From Ignavibacteriota bacterium (GTDB lineage: Bacteria > Bacteroidota > Ignavibacteria > UBA10030 > UBA6906): a stretch of 64,000 bases of DNA. The notes under the pieces are model-generated. The model was not told the DNA's origin and did no database searches. It was given only the letters and a program-made list of their open reading frames with translations. This document shows, piece by piece, positions 26,644 through 37,500 of this stretch. The translations under genes and the position numbers were made by a program. The stretch lies in assembly GCA_016707525.1 (NCBI GenBank), contig JADJHP010000009.1:177379-241378 (forward strand). The letters run 5' to 3'. Numbering within the stretch: position 1 is the first letter of the stretch; every line of letters starts with the position of its first letter.

Positions 26644-26874
26644 CTACTTCACAAGCGGATTGCCTTTGCCATCCTTGAAGGACCCCACGATGATGATGAT
26701 GAGATCCACAAGGGCCCAGATCCCGCACCCGCCGAGGGTCAACAATTGTGCGATGCCGATGCCGATGTGCCCGGTATAGAACCGGTGCGCACCGAAGATG
26801 CCGAAGAAGAAGCACAGAAGCAACGCGGCGATCCAGCTCTTGCCTTCGGCGGGGGCGGCAGTTCCATTCGTCAT
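26644..26874 (-). CDS. TM2 domain protein
   Basis: A 76-residue protein from ATG 26874, preceded by AGGAG; an in-frame ATG 11 codons earlier is less likely. Two membrane helices with the TM2 signature FFFGIFGAHRFYTGHIGIG and GGCGIWALVDLIIIIVG are present. TM2 proteins are of unknown function. It is the first gene of the three-gene operon with DUF2752 and LOG. Confidence 0.92.
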   Translation of the reverse strand: MTNGTAAPAEGKSWIAALLLCFFFGIFGAHRFYTGHIGIGIAQLLTLGGCGIWALVDLIIIIVGSFKDGKGNPLVK

Positions 26875-27053
26875 AGCAACGATCTCCTTGCGCCGTGCGT
26901 TGAACATGGGCCTCCGGCCGGTGCGGCGGTCACCAGCGGGCCATTCGTGAATGAAGCATAAGCAACGGAGTAGCGAGGGGTAGTGCGGACCGGCCGACAG
27001 TGGACATCACGCGCCGGAACCCCGGGAAGAAGATGAAGCACACCGGAACAACG

Positions 27054-27088
27054 GCGCGACGGAGGAGCGGATGCTGCCTCCGTCGCGC
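27054..27088. terminator. Perfect 12-bp hairpin downstream of the 27.1-kb gene
   Basis: GCGCGACGGAGG pairs exactly with CCTCCGTCGCGC around an 11-nt loop, 35 bp after the stop of the - strand gene at 27124. On the - strand it is followed by CGTTGTTCC, only a weak T-rich stretch. Probable terminator. Confidence 0.55.
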
Positions 27089-27123
27089 ATCAAGCGAACC
27101 GGGGATCTACAGGGAACGCGGCA

Positions 27124-27645
27124 TCAATAGTCGTCGCCCGACACCCACTCCTCTTCGAATTCGTCGGCGGTCTTCGCGATCGCGAAGATCGTACGATACA
27201 GGGTCTCGGCATCCGTGTCAGCCGCGATCTGGGCGTTGAACAGCAGCGCCTTGGTATCGCCGGATTCGATCAATTGAAATGCGCCAAGTTTGACGGCGGC
27301 GTTCTTCTTGAGGGCAGCAACCATGACATCTGACGAGAGATCATCATCCGTCTGGTAGCCTTTGGAGTCCACCTCGCGGATCTCCATGTGATGGAGCTGG
27401 TAGGTCTTGGAACGAATGGTGACCAGCTGGGTACGGTCACCATCGAACTTGCAGATCACCTGGTAGTTACCGGAGTTCGAGATCGTGAACTTGAAATCCT
27501 TTGCCTTCAACAACTTTTCGATCCGCTTGTCAGGCTCCTGACCCGAACCACTCTTACCACCGATCTGTGCATTGCCACTGACGAACACCAGGCTCATGGC
27601 AACGCAGAAGGCACCTACCGTCAGCGATCTTGTCGCGAGTTTCAT
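27124..27645 (-). CDS. Hypothetical secreted protein (YbjN-like fold possible)
   Basis: A 173-residue protein from ATG 27645 (an ATG three codons earlier is possible). The signal peptide is MKLATRSLTVGAFCVAMSLV. The mature part has a small alpha/beta pattern: KLLKAKDFKFTISNSGNYQ, then KFDGDRTQLVTIRSKTYQ, and a helix LYRTIFAIAKTADEFEEEW near the acidic C-terminus. The alternation recalls YbjN / type III chaperone-like domains, but I cannot confirm this. The gene is alone, with a good promoter at 27763-27791 and a hairpin after its stop. Confidence 0.75.
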   Translation of the reverse strand: MKLATRSLTVGAFCVAMSLVFVSGNAQIGGKSGSGQEPDKRIEKLLKAKDFKFTISNSGNYQVICKFDGDRTQLVTIRSKTYQLHHMEIREVDSKGYQTDDDLSSDVMVAALKKNAAVKLGAFQLIESGDTKALLFNAQIAADTDAETLYRTIFAIAKTADEFEEEWVSGDDY

Positions 27646-27762
27646 TGTACGCACTCCTCCGCAGTATGGTCATTGGGGATCCAGGTCCCCGTGGTCAACC
27701 CCGGCCCTCCTCCCACCTGCCATGGAGCGCAGGCCCCTGCACCGCCGTTGGATGTAGTGTTG

Positions 27763-27791
27763 AGTATATTAAACTGGGCTGCCATAATCAA
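27763..27791 (-). promoter_or_regulatory. Sigma70-type promoter for the 27.1-kb gene
   Basis: On the - strand TTGATT (27791-27786) and TATACT (27768-27763) are separated by exactly 17 bp, about 120 bp upstream of the start codon. Confidence 0.5.
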
Positions 27792-27853
27792 GCAAGCGGC
27801 CCGTCGCCGCACCATTTTTTCCACGACTACTAAGCAGAATTACGTATCTCACC

Positions 27854-27882
27854 TTGACATTTCAGACGATTCACTGTAGTTT
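27854..27882 (+). promoter_or_regulatory. Orphan + strand promoter in a gene-free stretch
   Basis: TTGACA, a 17-bp spacer and TAGTTT lie on the + strand with no coding region downstream. The stretch 27792-28100 is otherwise empty except for the hairpin GGGCGCC-CGAA-GGCGCCC at 28070-28087. A transcript of about 200 nt ending there would be a small RNA candidate. Confidence 0.35.
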
Positions 27883-28100
27883 ATTCGGTGCCGGGTCCGC
27901 AAACACGCTTGACAGCCGGCGCAGCGAGACACATCGTTCAGCAGATCCCACTCACACTTCGCCGATCCGATCCGTGTCTTCACCGTCCTACTGGGACGGC
28001 CAGCACTGGCAGCCAACACCCGTCCGTATCACCCACCCGCCACCGGCAAGCGGACGGAAATGAAGCGGGCGCCCGAAGGCGCCCGTCGTGTTCATCCTCC

Positions 28101-30210
28101 CTACCTCAACAAGAGCAATCGCCGGGTCTCGCTCGATGCCCCCGCCTCCAACCGGTAGAAATACACTCCACTGGCGAACCCACGCGCATGGAACACACAC
28201 GCATGCGTACCGGCATCCATTTCTTCATCGCGCAGGACGGCAATACGTTGCCCGAGCATGGACCACACGGATAACCGCACCCTCGTGCGCGATGGCAGCG
28301 TGAACCGGATCGTCGTCGAGGGATTGAACGGATTCGGATAGTTCTGATCCAGATGCATGCGCTCCGGCACGATCGCCGCCAGAGCGGGTAGCCCGGTGAG
28401 CGTGCGCCTCGAGTAGAACACGGGCTGTTGCTCGGCTCCCGCATAGGCGATCGAATCGGACGTTACCGTAAGTGCAAGGTACGTCACCGCGGGGAGCCCC
28501 GAGGTGTCTGCAGACCAGGTATCACCGTCGTCCGTCGACCGCAAGAGCGTTGTCCCGATCGAAGCAAGAAGATGCCCCACCGGCGTGATCGTCAACGCGT
28601 GCACACCGCCCGTCGCACCATGCGACAGGGCATTCCAATGAAGGCCGGCATCCGCGCTACGCATCAACGTTCCGGACGACCCGCCGGCGAAGACCAGCGA
28701 TGAGTCCTTCGCGGCCAGACACGTCAGGTTCTTGCTCGCCATGCCTGCACTCCGGTTGTTCCACGTAAGGCCAGCATCGGATGACGAGTAGACTCCCTTC
28801 GTTCCCGACGCAAGGAACACCCGTCCGACACTGTCGGAGACCATCGCCTTGATCGAACCGGTCGACCCGGCGCTGTCGACGCGGTTCCACGTGTCTCCCC
28901 AGTCGGAAGAGCGATAGATCCGCCCCTGCGATGTGCGGCAAGCAGAATATTCTCCCTGGTCACGAGCAACCCGCCAATGCTGACGTACAGCCCCGTTATG
29001 GTGGTCCCGCTCACCTGCTCCCACGTTACGCCACGATCCAACGACCGGAAAATGCCACCGAGGGGAGAGAACAGCATCGACGAAAAGAAGATGCGCTCGG
29101 AACCCTGTGAAGCCACCGCCTGTACGCTCCCTGTACTGAGGTCGGGGAAACAGTTGACCCAACTCCCGCCCGCATCCGAAGAATAGAACATGCCGACATC
29201 GGTACCGGCCAGAACGTCCATCGACGATGAGGCCTTCAGCACGGTCACCGTGACGTTGGTCAATCCGAAACTCCTGGGCACCCACACGGAATCCCCCTGG
29301 GATGAATGGGAAATGCCCCGTGATAGGCTCCAGCATACAATCCGCCCGTCGCATCCACGATGAGGTCGTATACCGACGTATGAGGCAAGCCCCACTGGCC
29401 CCACGCTGCGCCGGCGTCGGTCGAGCGTACAACCCCACCGGGTATGCTCGGATCAAGCGGCTGGATCGATGCATACAACGTTCCACCCACCCCCCGTTTG
29501 ATGCAGCTCACGGATTTGCCCGACGCCGCCGCCCGGAGCGACCATGAGATCCCATCATTGACGGACATGTAGAATCCCTTCGTGTCCGAGCCCGCATAGA
29601 CGGTGTCGGGGACCTCCGAGGAAAATGCGGTGGGTGTGAACGTGCTTTCTGTGGCAGCCCACGACTCCCCCTGGTCCGTCGATCGATGCATACGCGAGGA
29701 CAGTCCCACAAGCCATGCACCCGATCGGGTGATCGTGACGGATGTTACTCTGGTGGCGGGAAGCGGCCAGACCGTCCACGCCACCCCACCATTCAACGAC
29801 CAGTAGAAGCCCTTCGTGGTGCCAAGAAGGATCTTCTGGTCGGAGGACACGGCGATACAGGTCGGGATAACCGACACACCCGCAGGCAAGAGCGTGGTCC
29901 ATTGCGTTCCCCCATCAATGGACTTATAGAGTTGGTCGGGGCCCGCGGCAAAGACCGACCCCACAGAATCCATTGCCAGGTCGGCGACCATCATCGATCG
30001 TAAGTTGGTCTGTTTCCACGTCGTTCCGCTATCATCAGACGCGAACACTCCCCGGGTCTCTGTGCCGGCGAAGATCACTTCATTGGCATGTGCGACAAGA
30101 GCACGGACCGGCCCTCCGTATGGCCCATTCGCAGGCCACCATGTCCAATTCTGTCCGAAGCCAACGTGAACACACATGAGAAGTGCGAGGAAGAGAAGAG
30201 TCCTGCTCAT
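28101..30210 (-). CDS. T9SS-exported protein with Asp-box/beta-propeller repeats, frameshifted
   Basis: One gene spread over three frames. It starts at ATG 30210 with AGGGGG upstream and signal peptide MSRTLLFLALLMCVHVGFG. Repeated Asp-box units follow (VFASDDSGTTWKQT, YKSIDGGTQWTT, YSSSDAGLTWNNR, RSTDDGDTWSAD), as in sialidase- or sortilin-like beta-propellers and photosystem stability factor-like proteins. The frame breaks at a C5 run (29293-29297) and again near 28935, where ENILLAA must join RIYRSSDWGDTW. The last 90 residues from MHLDQNYPNPFNPSTTI are a T9SS type A domain. Each break needs only a one-base indel, so either the gene is freshly dead or the sequence has errors. The role is probably a surface protein of unknown binding. 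Confidence 0.85.
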
Positions 30211-30328
30211 AAGACCCCCTTTGCAGCAGACACAATGCGGAGACGTGAGAAGCGGGGTGCGAAGGGATTTGTACAACAGAACGTACTACTTTGGTAGACA
30301 ACAATCAACTGGGCAGCGCCACAGCCTG

Positions 30329-31333
30329 CTACCACTGCCCCCCGAACCATTGCACCGCGATGCTCGTGAGCGCCACCGTCACCCAGACGATCAACCCCAG
30401 GATCAGCGGCCTGGTGCCCGACGCAAGCATCGTGCGCAGATCGGTCTTCAACCCGATCGCACTGAGCGCCATCACGATCAGAAACTTGCCGGCCCCTGTG
30501 AGGAACGCTATCGCAGGGTCCCCGAGGATCCCCGACGTGTTCAGCGCCGACATCGCCAGGAATCCGAGGATGAACCACGGGAAGATGCCGCCGATGCGTA
30601 CGTGCGGATCAGCGTGAGTATGCGCGGCACGCTTCCGGCGCACCATCACGGCAACGAAGGCGAGCGCGATCGGTATGATCATCAGCGTCCGCGTCAATTT
30701 CACTACCGTCGCGTGGTCACCGGCGGCGTTCCCATAGGTATACCCTGCGGCAACTACCGAGGAGGTGTCGTTGATCGCCGTACCGGCGAAGAGCCCGAAT
30801 CCCTCCTGCGACATCCCCAGCAGATGCCCGAGCGGGGGAAAGATGAACACGGCAATGACGTTGAACAGGAACACGGTCGAGAACGCATACGACACCTCCT
30901 GGTCCTCTGCCTCTATCACCGGGGCGATCGCGGCGATCGCTGAACCGCCACAGATCGCCGTGCCCACGCCGATGAGGCTCTTCAGATTGAAGTGCACCCC
31001 CAGAGCCCTGCCGGCAGCCACAGCCACAAGCAATGCACTTGAGATCGTGACAAGGATGATGATGAGCGAAGCGGCACCGGTCGCATACACCTGCCCGAGC
31101 CCGAGCCCACTCCCGAGCAACATCACCGCCCACTGCAGGACCTTCTTTGACGTGAACTGCACACCCGGCATGATCCCACCGCGGATCCGGATCACGGATC
31201 CGGCAGCGATCCCTATGAGGATCCCGAAGACCGCTCCACCGATGAGCGGGAACATGCTTCCTGCGTAGGCCGCCACCAGCGCGATCCCCAGCGAAAGAAG
31301 AATACCGGATCCAAGCTGCTTCACCCACGCCAT
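30329..31333 (-). CDS. YeiH/UPF0324 family putative sulfate exporter
   Basis: A 334-residue integral membrane protein with about ten helices, from ATG 31333 (MAWVKQLGSGILLS). Upstream in-frame codons to 31474 read as non-coding. Family motifs are MPGVQFTSKKVLQWAVMLLG, GVGTAICGGSAIAA and GTAINDTSSVVAAG, the repeated Gly-rich blocks of UPF0324 (Cons_hypoth698). It is often annotated as a putative sulfate exporter, on weak evidence. It is a single gene in convergence with nothing; the T9SS gene upstream of it on the map is on the same strand but 118 bp away. Divergent from the esterase gene at 31514. Confidence 0.93.
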   Translation of the reverse strand: MAWVKQLGSGILLSLGIALVAAYAGSMFPLIGGAVFGILIGIAAGSVIRIRGGIMPGVQFTSKKVLQWAVMLLGSGLGLGQVYATGAASLIIILVTISSALLVAVAAGRALGVHFNLKSLIGVGTAICGGSAIAAIAPVIEAEDQEVSYAFSTVFLFNVIAVFIFPPLGHLLGMSQEGFGLFAGTAINDTSSVVAAGYTYGNAAGDHATVVKLTRTLMIIPIALAFVAVMVRRKRAAHTHADPHVRIGGIFPWFILGFLAMSALNTSGILGDPAIAFLTGAGKFLIVMALSAIGLKTDLRTMLASGTRPLILGLIVWVTVALTSIAVQWFGGQW

Positions 31334-31513
31334 CGATCGATCCTCAGGATAGGAAAGGACGGCCGCGCGTTGCGGCCGCGTCACATAATGTAAAGTAACA
31401 CAGGGACACTGACAAGCTCCGCGGCGGTGTGTCGCTTGCTTTTTCCGATTCCTTGCCGGATACTTCAGTATCAATGATCACCGTGTACCCGCTCCTCTCA
31501 AGGATCAAGGCCG

Positions 31514-32569
31514 ATGCCTACGACGATTTCGACCGCTGTACTCCAGTCCCTGCGACCTCTGATAGGTACCGTCGTTCTCGTGCTGAGCCTGGTCTCCCGC
31601 TTGAACGGACAGTTCATACCGGACACGCGTACACTCCCTCCAGATGTTGAAGTGGATAGCACCGGGGTCCCGCGCAATCACTATTTCACTCTCGCCTCGG
31701 CCACGGAGAAGGTCCAGAAGCAGTACCCCTTCGCGGTCCCCGCACCCCCGACGGTCCCACCGGGGGTCATCATCCATCGGGATGTGGTCTACCGGTCGAT
31801 CCTGACACGCCAGCTGCGCATGGACATCTGCCTTCCCCAGCCCGGATCTTCCGGGTCGGCGCCGGGGATCATCCTCATCCACGGCGGAGGATGGCGTTCG
31901 GGCGACAGGAGCATGGAGTTACCCATGGCCCTCCAGCTCGCGGGCCGGGGATACGTTGCCGCGACAGTGGAGTACCGGCTGTCACCGGAAGCCCTGTATC
32001 CTGGATCAGTGCTCGATCTTAAAGCAGCGGTGCGCTGGTTCCGCGCGCACGCAACACGCTATGGCATCGATACGACGCGCATCGCCGTGTACGGGTGCTC
32101 TTCCGGTGGGCATCTTGCGTCATTGCTGGGGGTGACGAATGGCAGGCAGGAATACGAGGAGGGGGAACACCTGAGGTGCTCCAGCAGCGTGCAGGCGGTG
32201 GTGGATATCGACGGCCCGTTGGACCTGACGCATCCGGAGGAGAGCGGAAAGGACTCGATCCCGTCAAAGCCGTCAGCAGCGAAGAGCTGGCTCGGTGTCC
32301 GCCACGCCGACGACCCATCGCTGTGGAAGAAGGCTTCACCGGTGACGCACCTGCACGCCGGCATGCCACCCATGCTCTTCGTCAACAGTTCCCTCCCGCG
32401 TTACCATGTCGGCCGCGATACCGCGGTTGACACGATGAGGCAGCATCACATCTACTACGAGATCCACACGATCCCGGACACGCCACATCCTTTCTGGCTT
32501 TTCACACCATGGCAATCCAGCGTGGTGACCTCTGTGGACAACTTCCTGGGCCATGTCTTCGATCGGTGA
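31514..32569 (+). CDS. Secreted alpha/beta hydrolase (acetyl esterase/lipase-like)
   Basis: A 351-residue protein of the hormone-sensitive-lipase-like esterase group. The N-terminal segment LIGTVVLVLSLVSRLNG is a signal peptide. The oxyanion motif is IILIHGGGWRSGD and the nucleophile is in IAVYGCSSGGHLAS. The C-terminal histidine is probably in TIPDTPHPFWL and the acid in LPRYHVGRDTAVDT. Family members hydrolyse acyl esters, including acetylated sugars. It converges with the amidase gene with only 9 bp between stops. Confidence 0.9.
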   Translation: MPTTISTAVLQSLRPLIGTVVLVLSLVSRLNGQFIPDTRTLPPDVEVDSTGVPRNHYFTLASATEKVQKQYPFAVPAPPTVPPGVIIHRDVVYRSILTRQLRMDICLPQPGSSGSAPGIILIHGGGWRSGDRSMELPMALQLAGRGYVAATVEYRLSPEALYPGSVLDLKAAVRWFRAHATRYGIDTTRIAVYGCSSGGHLASLLGVTNGRQEYEEGEHLRCSSSVQAVVDIDGPLDLTHPEESGKDSIPSKPSAAKSWLGVRHADDPSLWKKASPVTHLHAGMPPMLFVNSSLPRYHVGRDTAVDTMRQHHIYYEIHTIPDTPHPFWLFTPWQSSVVTSVDNFLGHVFDR

Positions 32570-32578
32570 GGACGCACC

Positions 32579-34246
32579 TCACGTCCGGGATCGAACATCA
32601 ACCGTAGGCACGTACGACGGCTTCCTGCGCACCTTCGTCGCCTGTTCGTAACCGTACGCAAGGGTGATCAGCCGCGCTTCCGTCCACGCACGCCCGAAGA
32701 ACGACACCCCCACCGGCAGCCCGAACACGAAGCCTGCCGGCACCGTGATGCTCGGATACCCTGCCACTGCCGCCAGCGTGCTGCTTCCTCCGATGTAGTG
32801 ATCGCTCAACACAAGGTCGGTAACCCATGCCGGACTCTCGGTCGGGGCAACCAGCGCATCCAACCGGTGCTTGTTCATGACCGCATCGATCCCATCCCGC
32901 CGCGACAACCGCCCGCAGTTCGCCAATGCCGTGCGGTATTCTTTGCTCGTCAAGGGTCCCATGCCCTCGGCCTTGAGGAAGATCTCCTGGCCGAAGTACA
33001 CCATCTCCGTCTGCCGGTGTGCTTCATTGAAAGCGATCACATCCTTCAGCGATCGCACCTGCGCGGTCGCACCGACACGATCGAGGTACGCTTTGAGATC
33101 GTGCTTGAGCTCGTACAACATCACGGTGTACTCATCCGACTCGAACTTCCCGATGGTCGGGATATCCACAGGGTCCACAAGGACCGCACCTTCATGTTTC
33201 AACACCTCCAGAACACCCTGCATGACCTCATCGACCGCCGGATGGAAGCCGAAGTACTTCCTCACCACGCCGATGCGCGCCCCTGTGAGCCCACCAGGCA
33301 CCAGGGCCTGCGTGTAGTCCGCCACGTTCTTCCCCCGGCCTGCCGCGGTCGCGCCATCCTCTGCATCAACGCCGACGAGTCCGGCGAGAAGGGCCGCCGC
33401 ATCACGCACCGTGCGGGCCATCGGACCCGGAGTGTCCTGTGTGTGCGATATCGGGATGACACCCGTGCGGCTCACGAGCCCGACCGTGGGCTTGATGCCC
33501 ACGATGCCGTTCACCGACGATGGACTCACGATCGAGCCGTCGGTCTCGGTGCCCACCGCAACAGCACAGAGGTTTGCTGCAACAGCGACGGCAGACCCCG
33601 AACTCGATCCGGACGTGTTCCGGTCAAGCGCGTACGGATTCCGCGTCAGACCTCCCCGGCCACTCCAACCGCTCGTCGATCTGCTGGACCGGATATTGGC
33701 CCACTCGCTGAGATTGGTCTTCCCGAGAATGACCGCACCGGCTTTGCGGAGTTGCTGCACGAGAAAGGCATCCGTGGGAGGGCGAGAGCCCACAAGCGCC
33801 AGCGAACCCGCAGTGGTTGCCATCCTGTCCACCGTATCGATGTTGTCCTTCAGAAGCACCGGAATGCCGTGCAACGGACCGCGGGGGCCCTTCTCCGTTC
33901 GCTCCCGGTCCAGCGCATCGGCAATGACGAGGGCGTCAGGATTGATCTCGATCACGCTTCGCAATGCAGGGCCGCTGCGGTCGATCGCTTCAATGCGCGA
34001 AAGATACCCCTCAACGATGGATCGCGACGTATACGTTCCGGACGACATCCCTTCCTGCAACGCGGTAATGGTGATCTCTTCGAGTTCTTCGGATCCAACC
34101 CCCGGAACGCTGGACACCGCCGCCCGCAACGGCCCCCCGGGGGCGGAAGCGATCAAACCCGCGACACCAGCAGTGAGACCGGTCTTGAGGAATCCGCGGC
34201 GGGACACATCGTCGGGGCGCACATCCGGAGTCTCATCATCGTGCAT
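32579..34246 (-). CDS. Amidase (amidase signature family), Tat-exported
   Basis: A 555-residue amidase. The N-terminus SRRGFLKTGLTAGVAGLIAS is a twin-arginine signal, so the folded enzyme is exported. The Ser-cisSer-Lys triad is visible: Lys in PVLLKDNIDTVD, cis-Ser in the GSSSGSAVAVAANL block and the nucleophile in GTETDGSIVSPSSVNG. These enzymes hydrolyse carboxamides; with no other GatCAB subunit nearby and a Tat signal it is a catabolic amidase, not the tRNA amidotransferase. Length is typical of the secreted members. Confidence 0.94.
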   Translation of the reverse strand: MHDDETPDVRPDDVSRRGFLKTGLTAGVAGLIASAPGGPLRAAVSSVPGVGSEELEEITITALQEGMSSGTYTSRSIVEGYLSRIEAIDRSGPALRSVIEINPDALVIADALDRERTEKGPRGPLHGIPVLLKDNIDTVDRMATTAGSLALVGSRPPTDAFLVQQLRKAGAVILGKTNLSEWANIRSSRSTSGWSGRGGLTRNPYALDRNTSGSSSGSAVAVAANLCAVAVGTETDGSIVSPSSVNGIVGIKPTVGLVSRTGVIPISHTQDTPGPMARTVRDAAALLAGLVGVDAEDGATAAGRGKNVADYTQALVPGGLTGARIGVVRKYFGFHPAVDEVMQGVLEVLKHEGAVLVDPVDIPTIGKFESDEYTVMLYELKHDLKAYLDRVGATAQVRSLKDVIAFNEAHRQTEMVYFGQEIFLKAEGMGPLTSKEYRTALANCGRLSRRDGIDAVMNKHRLDALVAPTESPAWVTDLVLSDHYIGGSSTLAAVAGYPSITVPAGFVFGLPVGVSFFGRAWTEARLITLAYGYEQATKVRRKPSYVPTVDVRSRT

Positions 34247-34462
34247 CAGGCACCTCTCTCATGGTCGGCAGATAGCCCAATATAGCCATCGTGCATGGCA
34301 CGCGCAATCCGGTGAGGGGGTCAAGCGGTCGTACGTGCATTGATTCTCATGCGAACTGTGCCCGTGCGCATGCGCGGAGGCGGCGTATGGATTGATTCAT
34401 GCACGCAGCCTGCCCGTGCACATGCAGAGGGACGGTCCCGCTCCGCGGGATCGAATTATCCA

Positions 34463-34518
34463 TTATCCATGGATCATGGATAATTAAAGAGCCCGGTGAA
34501 TATCCGGGCTCTTCTGTT
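34463..34518. terminator. Palindrome plus strong terminator hairpin
   Basis: ATTATCCAT-GGATC-ATGGATAAT (34463-34485) is followed by AGAGCCCGG-(7)-CCGGGCTCT and then TCTGTTTT in the + direction. It lies after the stop of the - strand T9SS gene at 34540. On the - strand the stem is followed by TTTAATT, so it can end both strands. Confidence 0.75.
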
Positions 34519-34539
34519 TTGTGGCCTCCCACCCCACCG

Positions 34540-37500
34540 TCACCTCATCAACAACATCTTCTTCGTCTCCACAAAGTCCCCGGTCCTGATACGGTAGAAG
34601 TACATGCCGGATGCCAACCCCTGTGCGTCAAAGGTCACGTTGTACACTCCGGCCGCTTGTGCTTCCTGCACAAGCACCCGCACGCGCTCGCCCGTGACGG
34701 CATAGACTTCCAGGGTCACAACGGAAGCATGCGGCAGCGCATACCGGATCACCGTCGATGGATTGAACGGATTGGGATAGTTCGCAGAGAGCGAGAACTC
34801 ACGCGGCATTTCCTCCGCATTTGCCTCCGTCAATGCGCCGGCGATGATCTTTGCAGGAACGGCAGGCGATGCCGTATTGAAGAAGTAGTTGACCAGTCCG
34901 TTGAACGCAGGAGCGGGCGAACCGGCATTCCCGGCGAACGGACCCACAGCGGTGACGGTCAGCGCATGCGAGAACGTCACCCCCTGGGTCCACGTCGTCC
35001 CGTTGGATGAATAGGAGCCCGTCCACTGATCCCCCACCCGCTTCACTCGTAGATAGAACGGCGCAGCCTGCGCAAGCCCAAGATCGGCGCGAACCGTAGG
35101 CGCATCGTCCACGAAACTCGCCGCAAAGAAGCGCGTGTTCGCCGGATCGCGCACGAAGTCGAACCGGAGGAAGTTCGTCGCATCTTGCTGGACCAGGATG
35201 CCCTGGATCTGGTACCCGGCCGCCATCGACGCATCAAACCGCGCCTCCACCTCGAGATCGCTGTTCGGCGCAGCCTGCATCACCCGCGGTATCGTGATCC
35301 CTCCCGTCCATGCATCATGCTCAACGCCATAAAGCACACCGATCACCAGGTGCGAGCCATTCTGACTGAAGGTCGCATCACCGCGTGGATCGATCGCTGT
35401 CCAGAGCCCCGTGTTCAGACTCGCACCATTGAAGTTGTCTGAAACAATGGGAAGCCGGCGGAGGGGCGGGGCGCCGCCGGAACTTAAGCGAACCGATGCT
35501 GACCCCGAGGTCACGGAACGAACCATTGATCGTACTGACCGCCTGCAGCGTGTCTTCCCCGAACCCGATCGTCATGCGCGCAGGCACCTGGGTCAGAAGC
35601 CTGCCATCGGTGGCGTACTGGCGCCCGAACCCGAAAACGGTCATGTTATTCTCCATGTTCCAGTACTGGTCCTCGAGGTTATCATCCTCGTGATGGGCCA
35701 GATACAGGAATCGGCGGGAACCACTGTCCCCGAAATACGCCCATTCCGGTGCCGCGATATCGCCGACGAACAACGCGTTGTCCGTCAGTCGCTGCCCGGA
35801 GGACCGTACCCAGAAATCCGCTGCGGGATCGTATGTCCCACCCGGCGTTCCCTCATACAACATCCAGAATGCTCCCGCCACCTTCGTTACCGTCAGGCGC
35901 GCAAAGCGAGGGTAGAATTCCCAGCGTAGCGCCCAGAGCCCATCGGTGGACTGAGATGAAACCGTCGCTTTCAACGGGCCGGTAGAGGTCAGAGTGCTGG
36001 TGGAGTTCGTGTATCCCGGATGGGCGATCGCGCCAAGGTTCGGTATGCCCCGATACTCACCTGCCGATCCTCCACCCACATGATAGTTGATCCAGTCATT
36101 CCCACCCAGGTCCACCATACTCGAAAAGCCCGCACCCTGTTTGTGATAGTAGAGCGACGCAAGCTGGGTGGACACAAGATAGCTCGCCTGCCCTTCATCC
36201 TGCACATTGTCGGTGACGGTGACCTTGTTCGTGAACGATGGTGCAACGAAACTCCCCCCCGTTTCGAAGTAGACCTGATAGTACCTCGTCGCTCCCGCGG
36301 CTGTGGTCCCATTCATCAGGAGAACGACGGTACCAAGCGCGTTCGTTGATCCGTTGTACGCAGCGTCCCTGTCGAACTGGAACGCCACCGCCGAGTCCAA
36401 CACGGTACCGCTTGCATTCACCTCGATCACGCGCAAAGAGTTGGTGTTCAGGGTCCCCGATGTGCCGAGCGCTGTCAGCATCTGGGTGAAGTTCACACTC
36501 GCTTCTGCCGGCCGGTCGGTGCGCGCATACCCTGCCGCGGAGACCGTCACCGGAACACGATAGCGCCACGCTGCATTCCACCAACCCGGTGTGGGCGGCG
36601 GCGCACTCGTCACCGTGAGCGTGGCCGACGTACTCGTCGCTGGACTGCCATAGGCGTTCGACACCACACACCGGTACGTGCTCCCGTTGTCCGCCAGCAC
36701 CGTGGCCGGCGTCGTGTAGCTCGATGAGGTCGCCCCTGTGATGTTCGTACTGTTCTTCTGCCACTGATACCCCAGCGGCGCCGTCCCGCTGGCACCCACC
36801 GTGAACGTGGCCGTCTGGCCTACGGTCACCGTCTGGTTCACCGGGTTGGCGGTGATCGAGGCCGGCGTGTTGCTGCCACCCGTCGGATCCTCCGGACTGA
36901 TCGGGGATCCGGTGTTGAAGAAGTAATCCACGAGCGCGGTGAATGCCGGAGGGGTACCGCCTGCATTCCCCGCGAACGGTCCGATCGCGCTCATCGTCAG
37001 GGCCTGTGTGAATACCACCCCCTGCGTCCAGCTCGTCCCGTTCGTCGAGTATGATCCCGTCCACTGCGAACCCACACGCTTCACCCGCAGGTACACCGGC
37101 GCACCCACCGTCACCGAGACATCCGCGCGGATGGCCGGGACATTGTTCGTGAAGCTCGCCGCGAAGAACCGCGTCCCGGCAGCGTCCCGCACAAGATCGA
37201 ACCGCAGGTAGTTCGTTGCATCCTGCTGCACCTGGATGCCCTGCATCTGATACTCTGATGTCATCGTCCCATCGAACTTCACCTCCGCCTCGAAGTCCGT
37301 GTTTGTCACCGCCTGCATCACCCGCGGAGCGTTGTTCCCGTCCGACCACACATCGTGCGCCACTCCCGCCGGCACCGCGATCGACAAACGGGCATTGGCC
37401 GTCCCCGCTCCCGGAAGCGTGAACGTCGCATCACCGCGCGGATTGACCGCCGTCCACAAGGACGTGTTCAACGTCCCCGTGTGGAAGTCATCCGAGATGA

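Noticed and set aside
32798..34285. 495-codon open frame on the + strand
   Set aside because: Shadow of the amidase gene in GC-rich sequence; no domain is recognisable.
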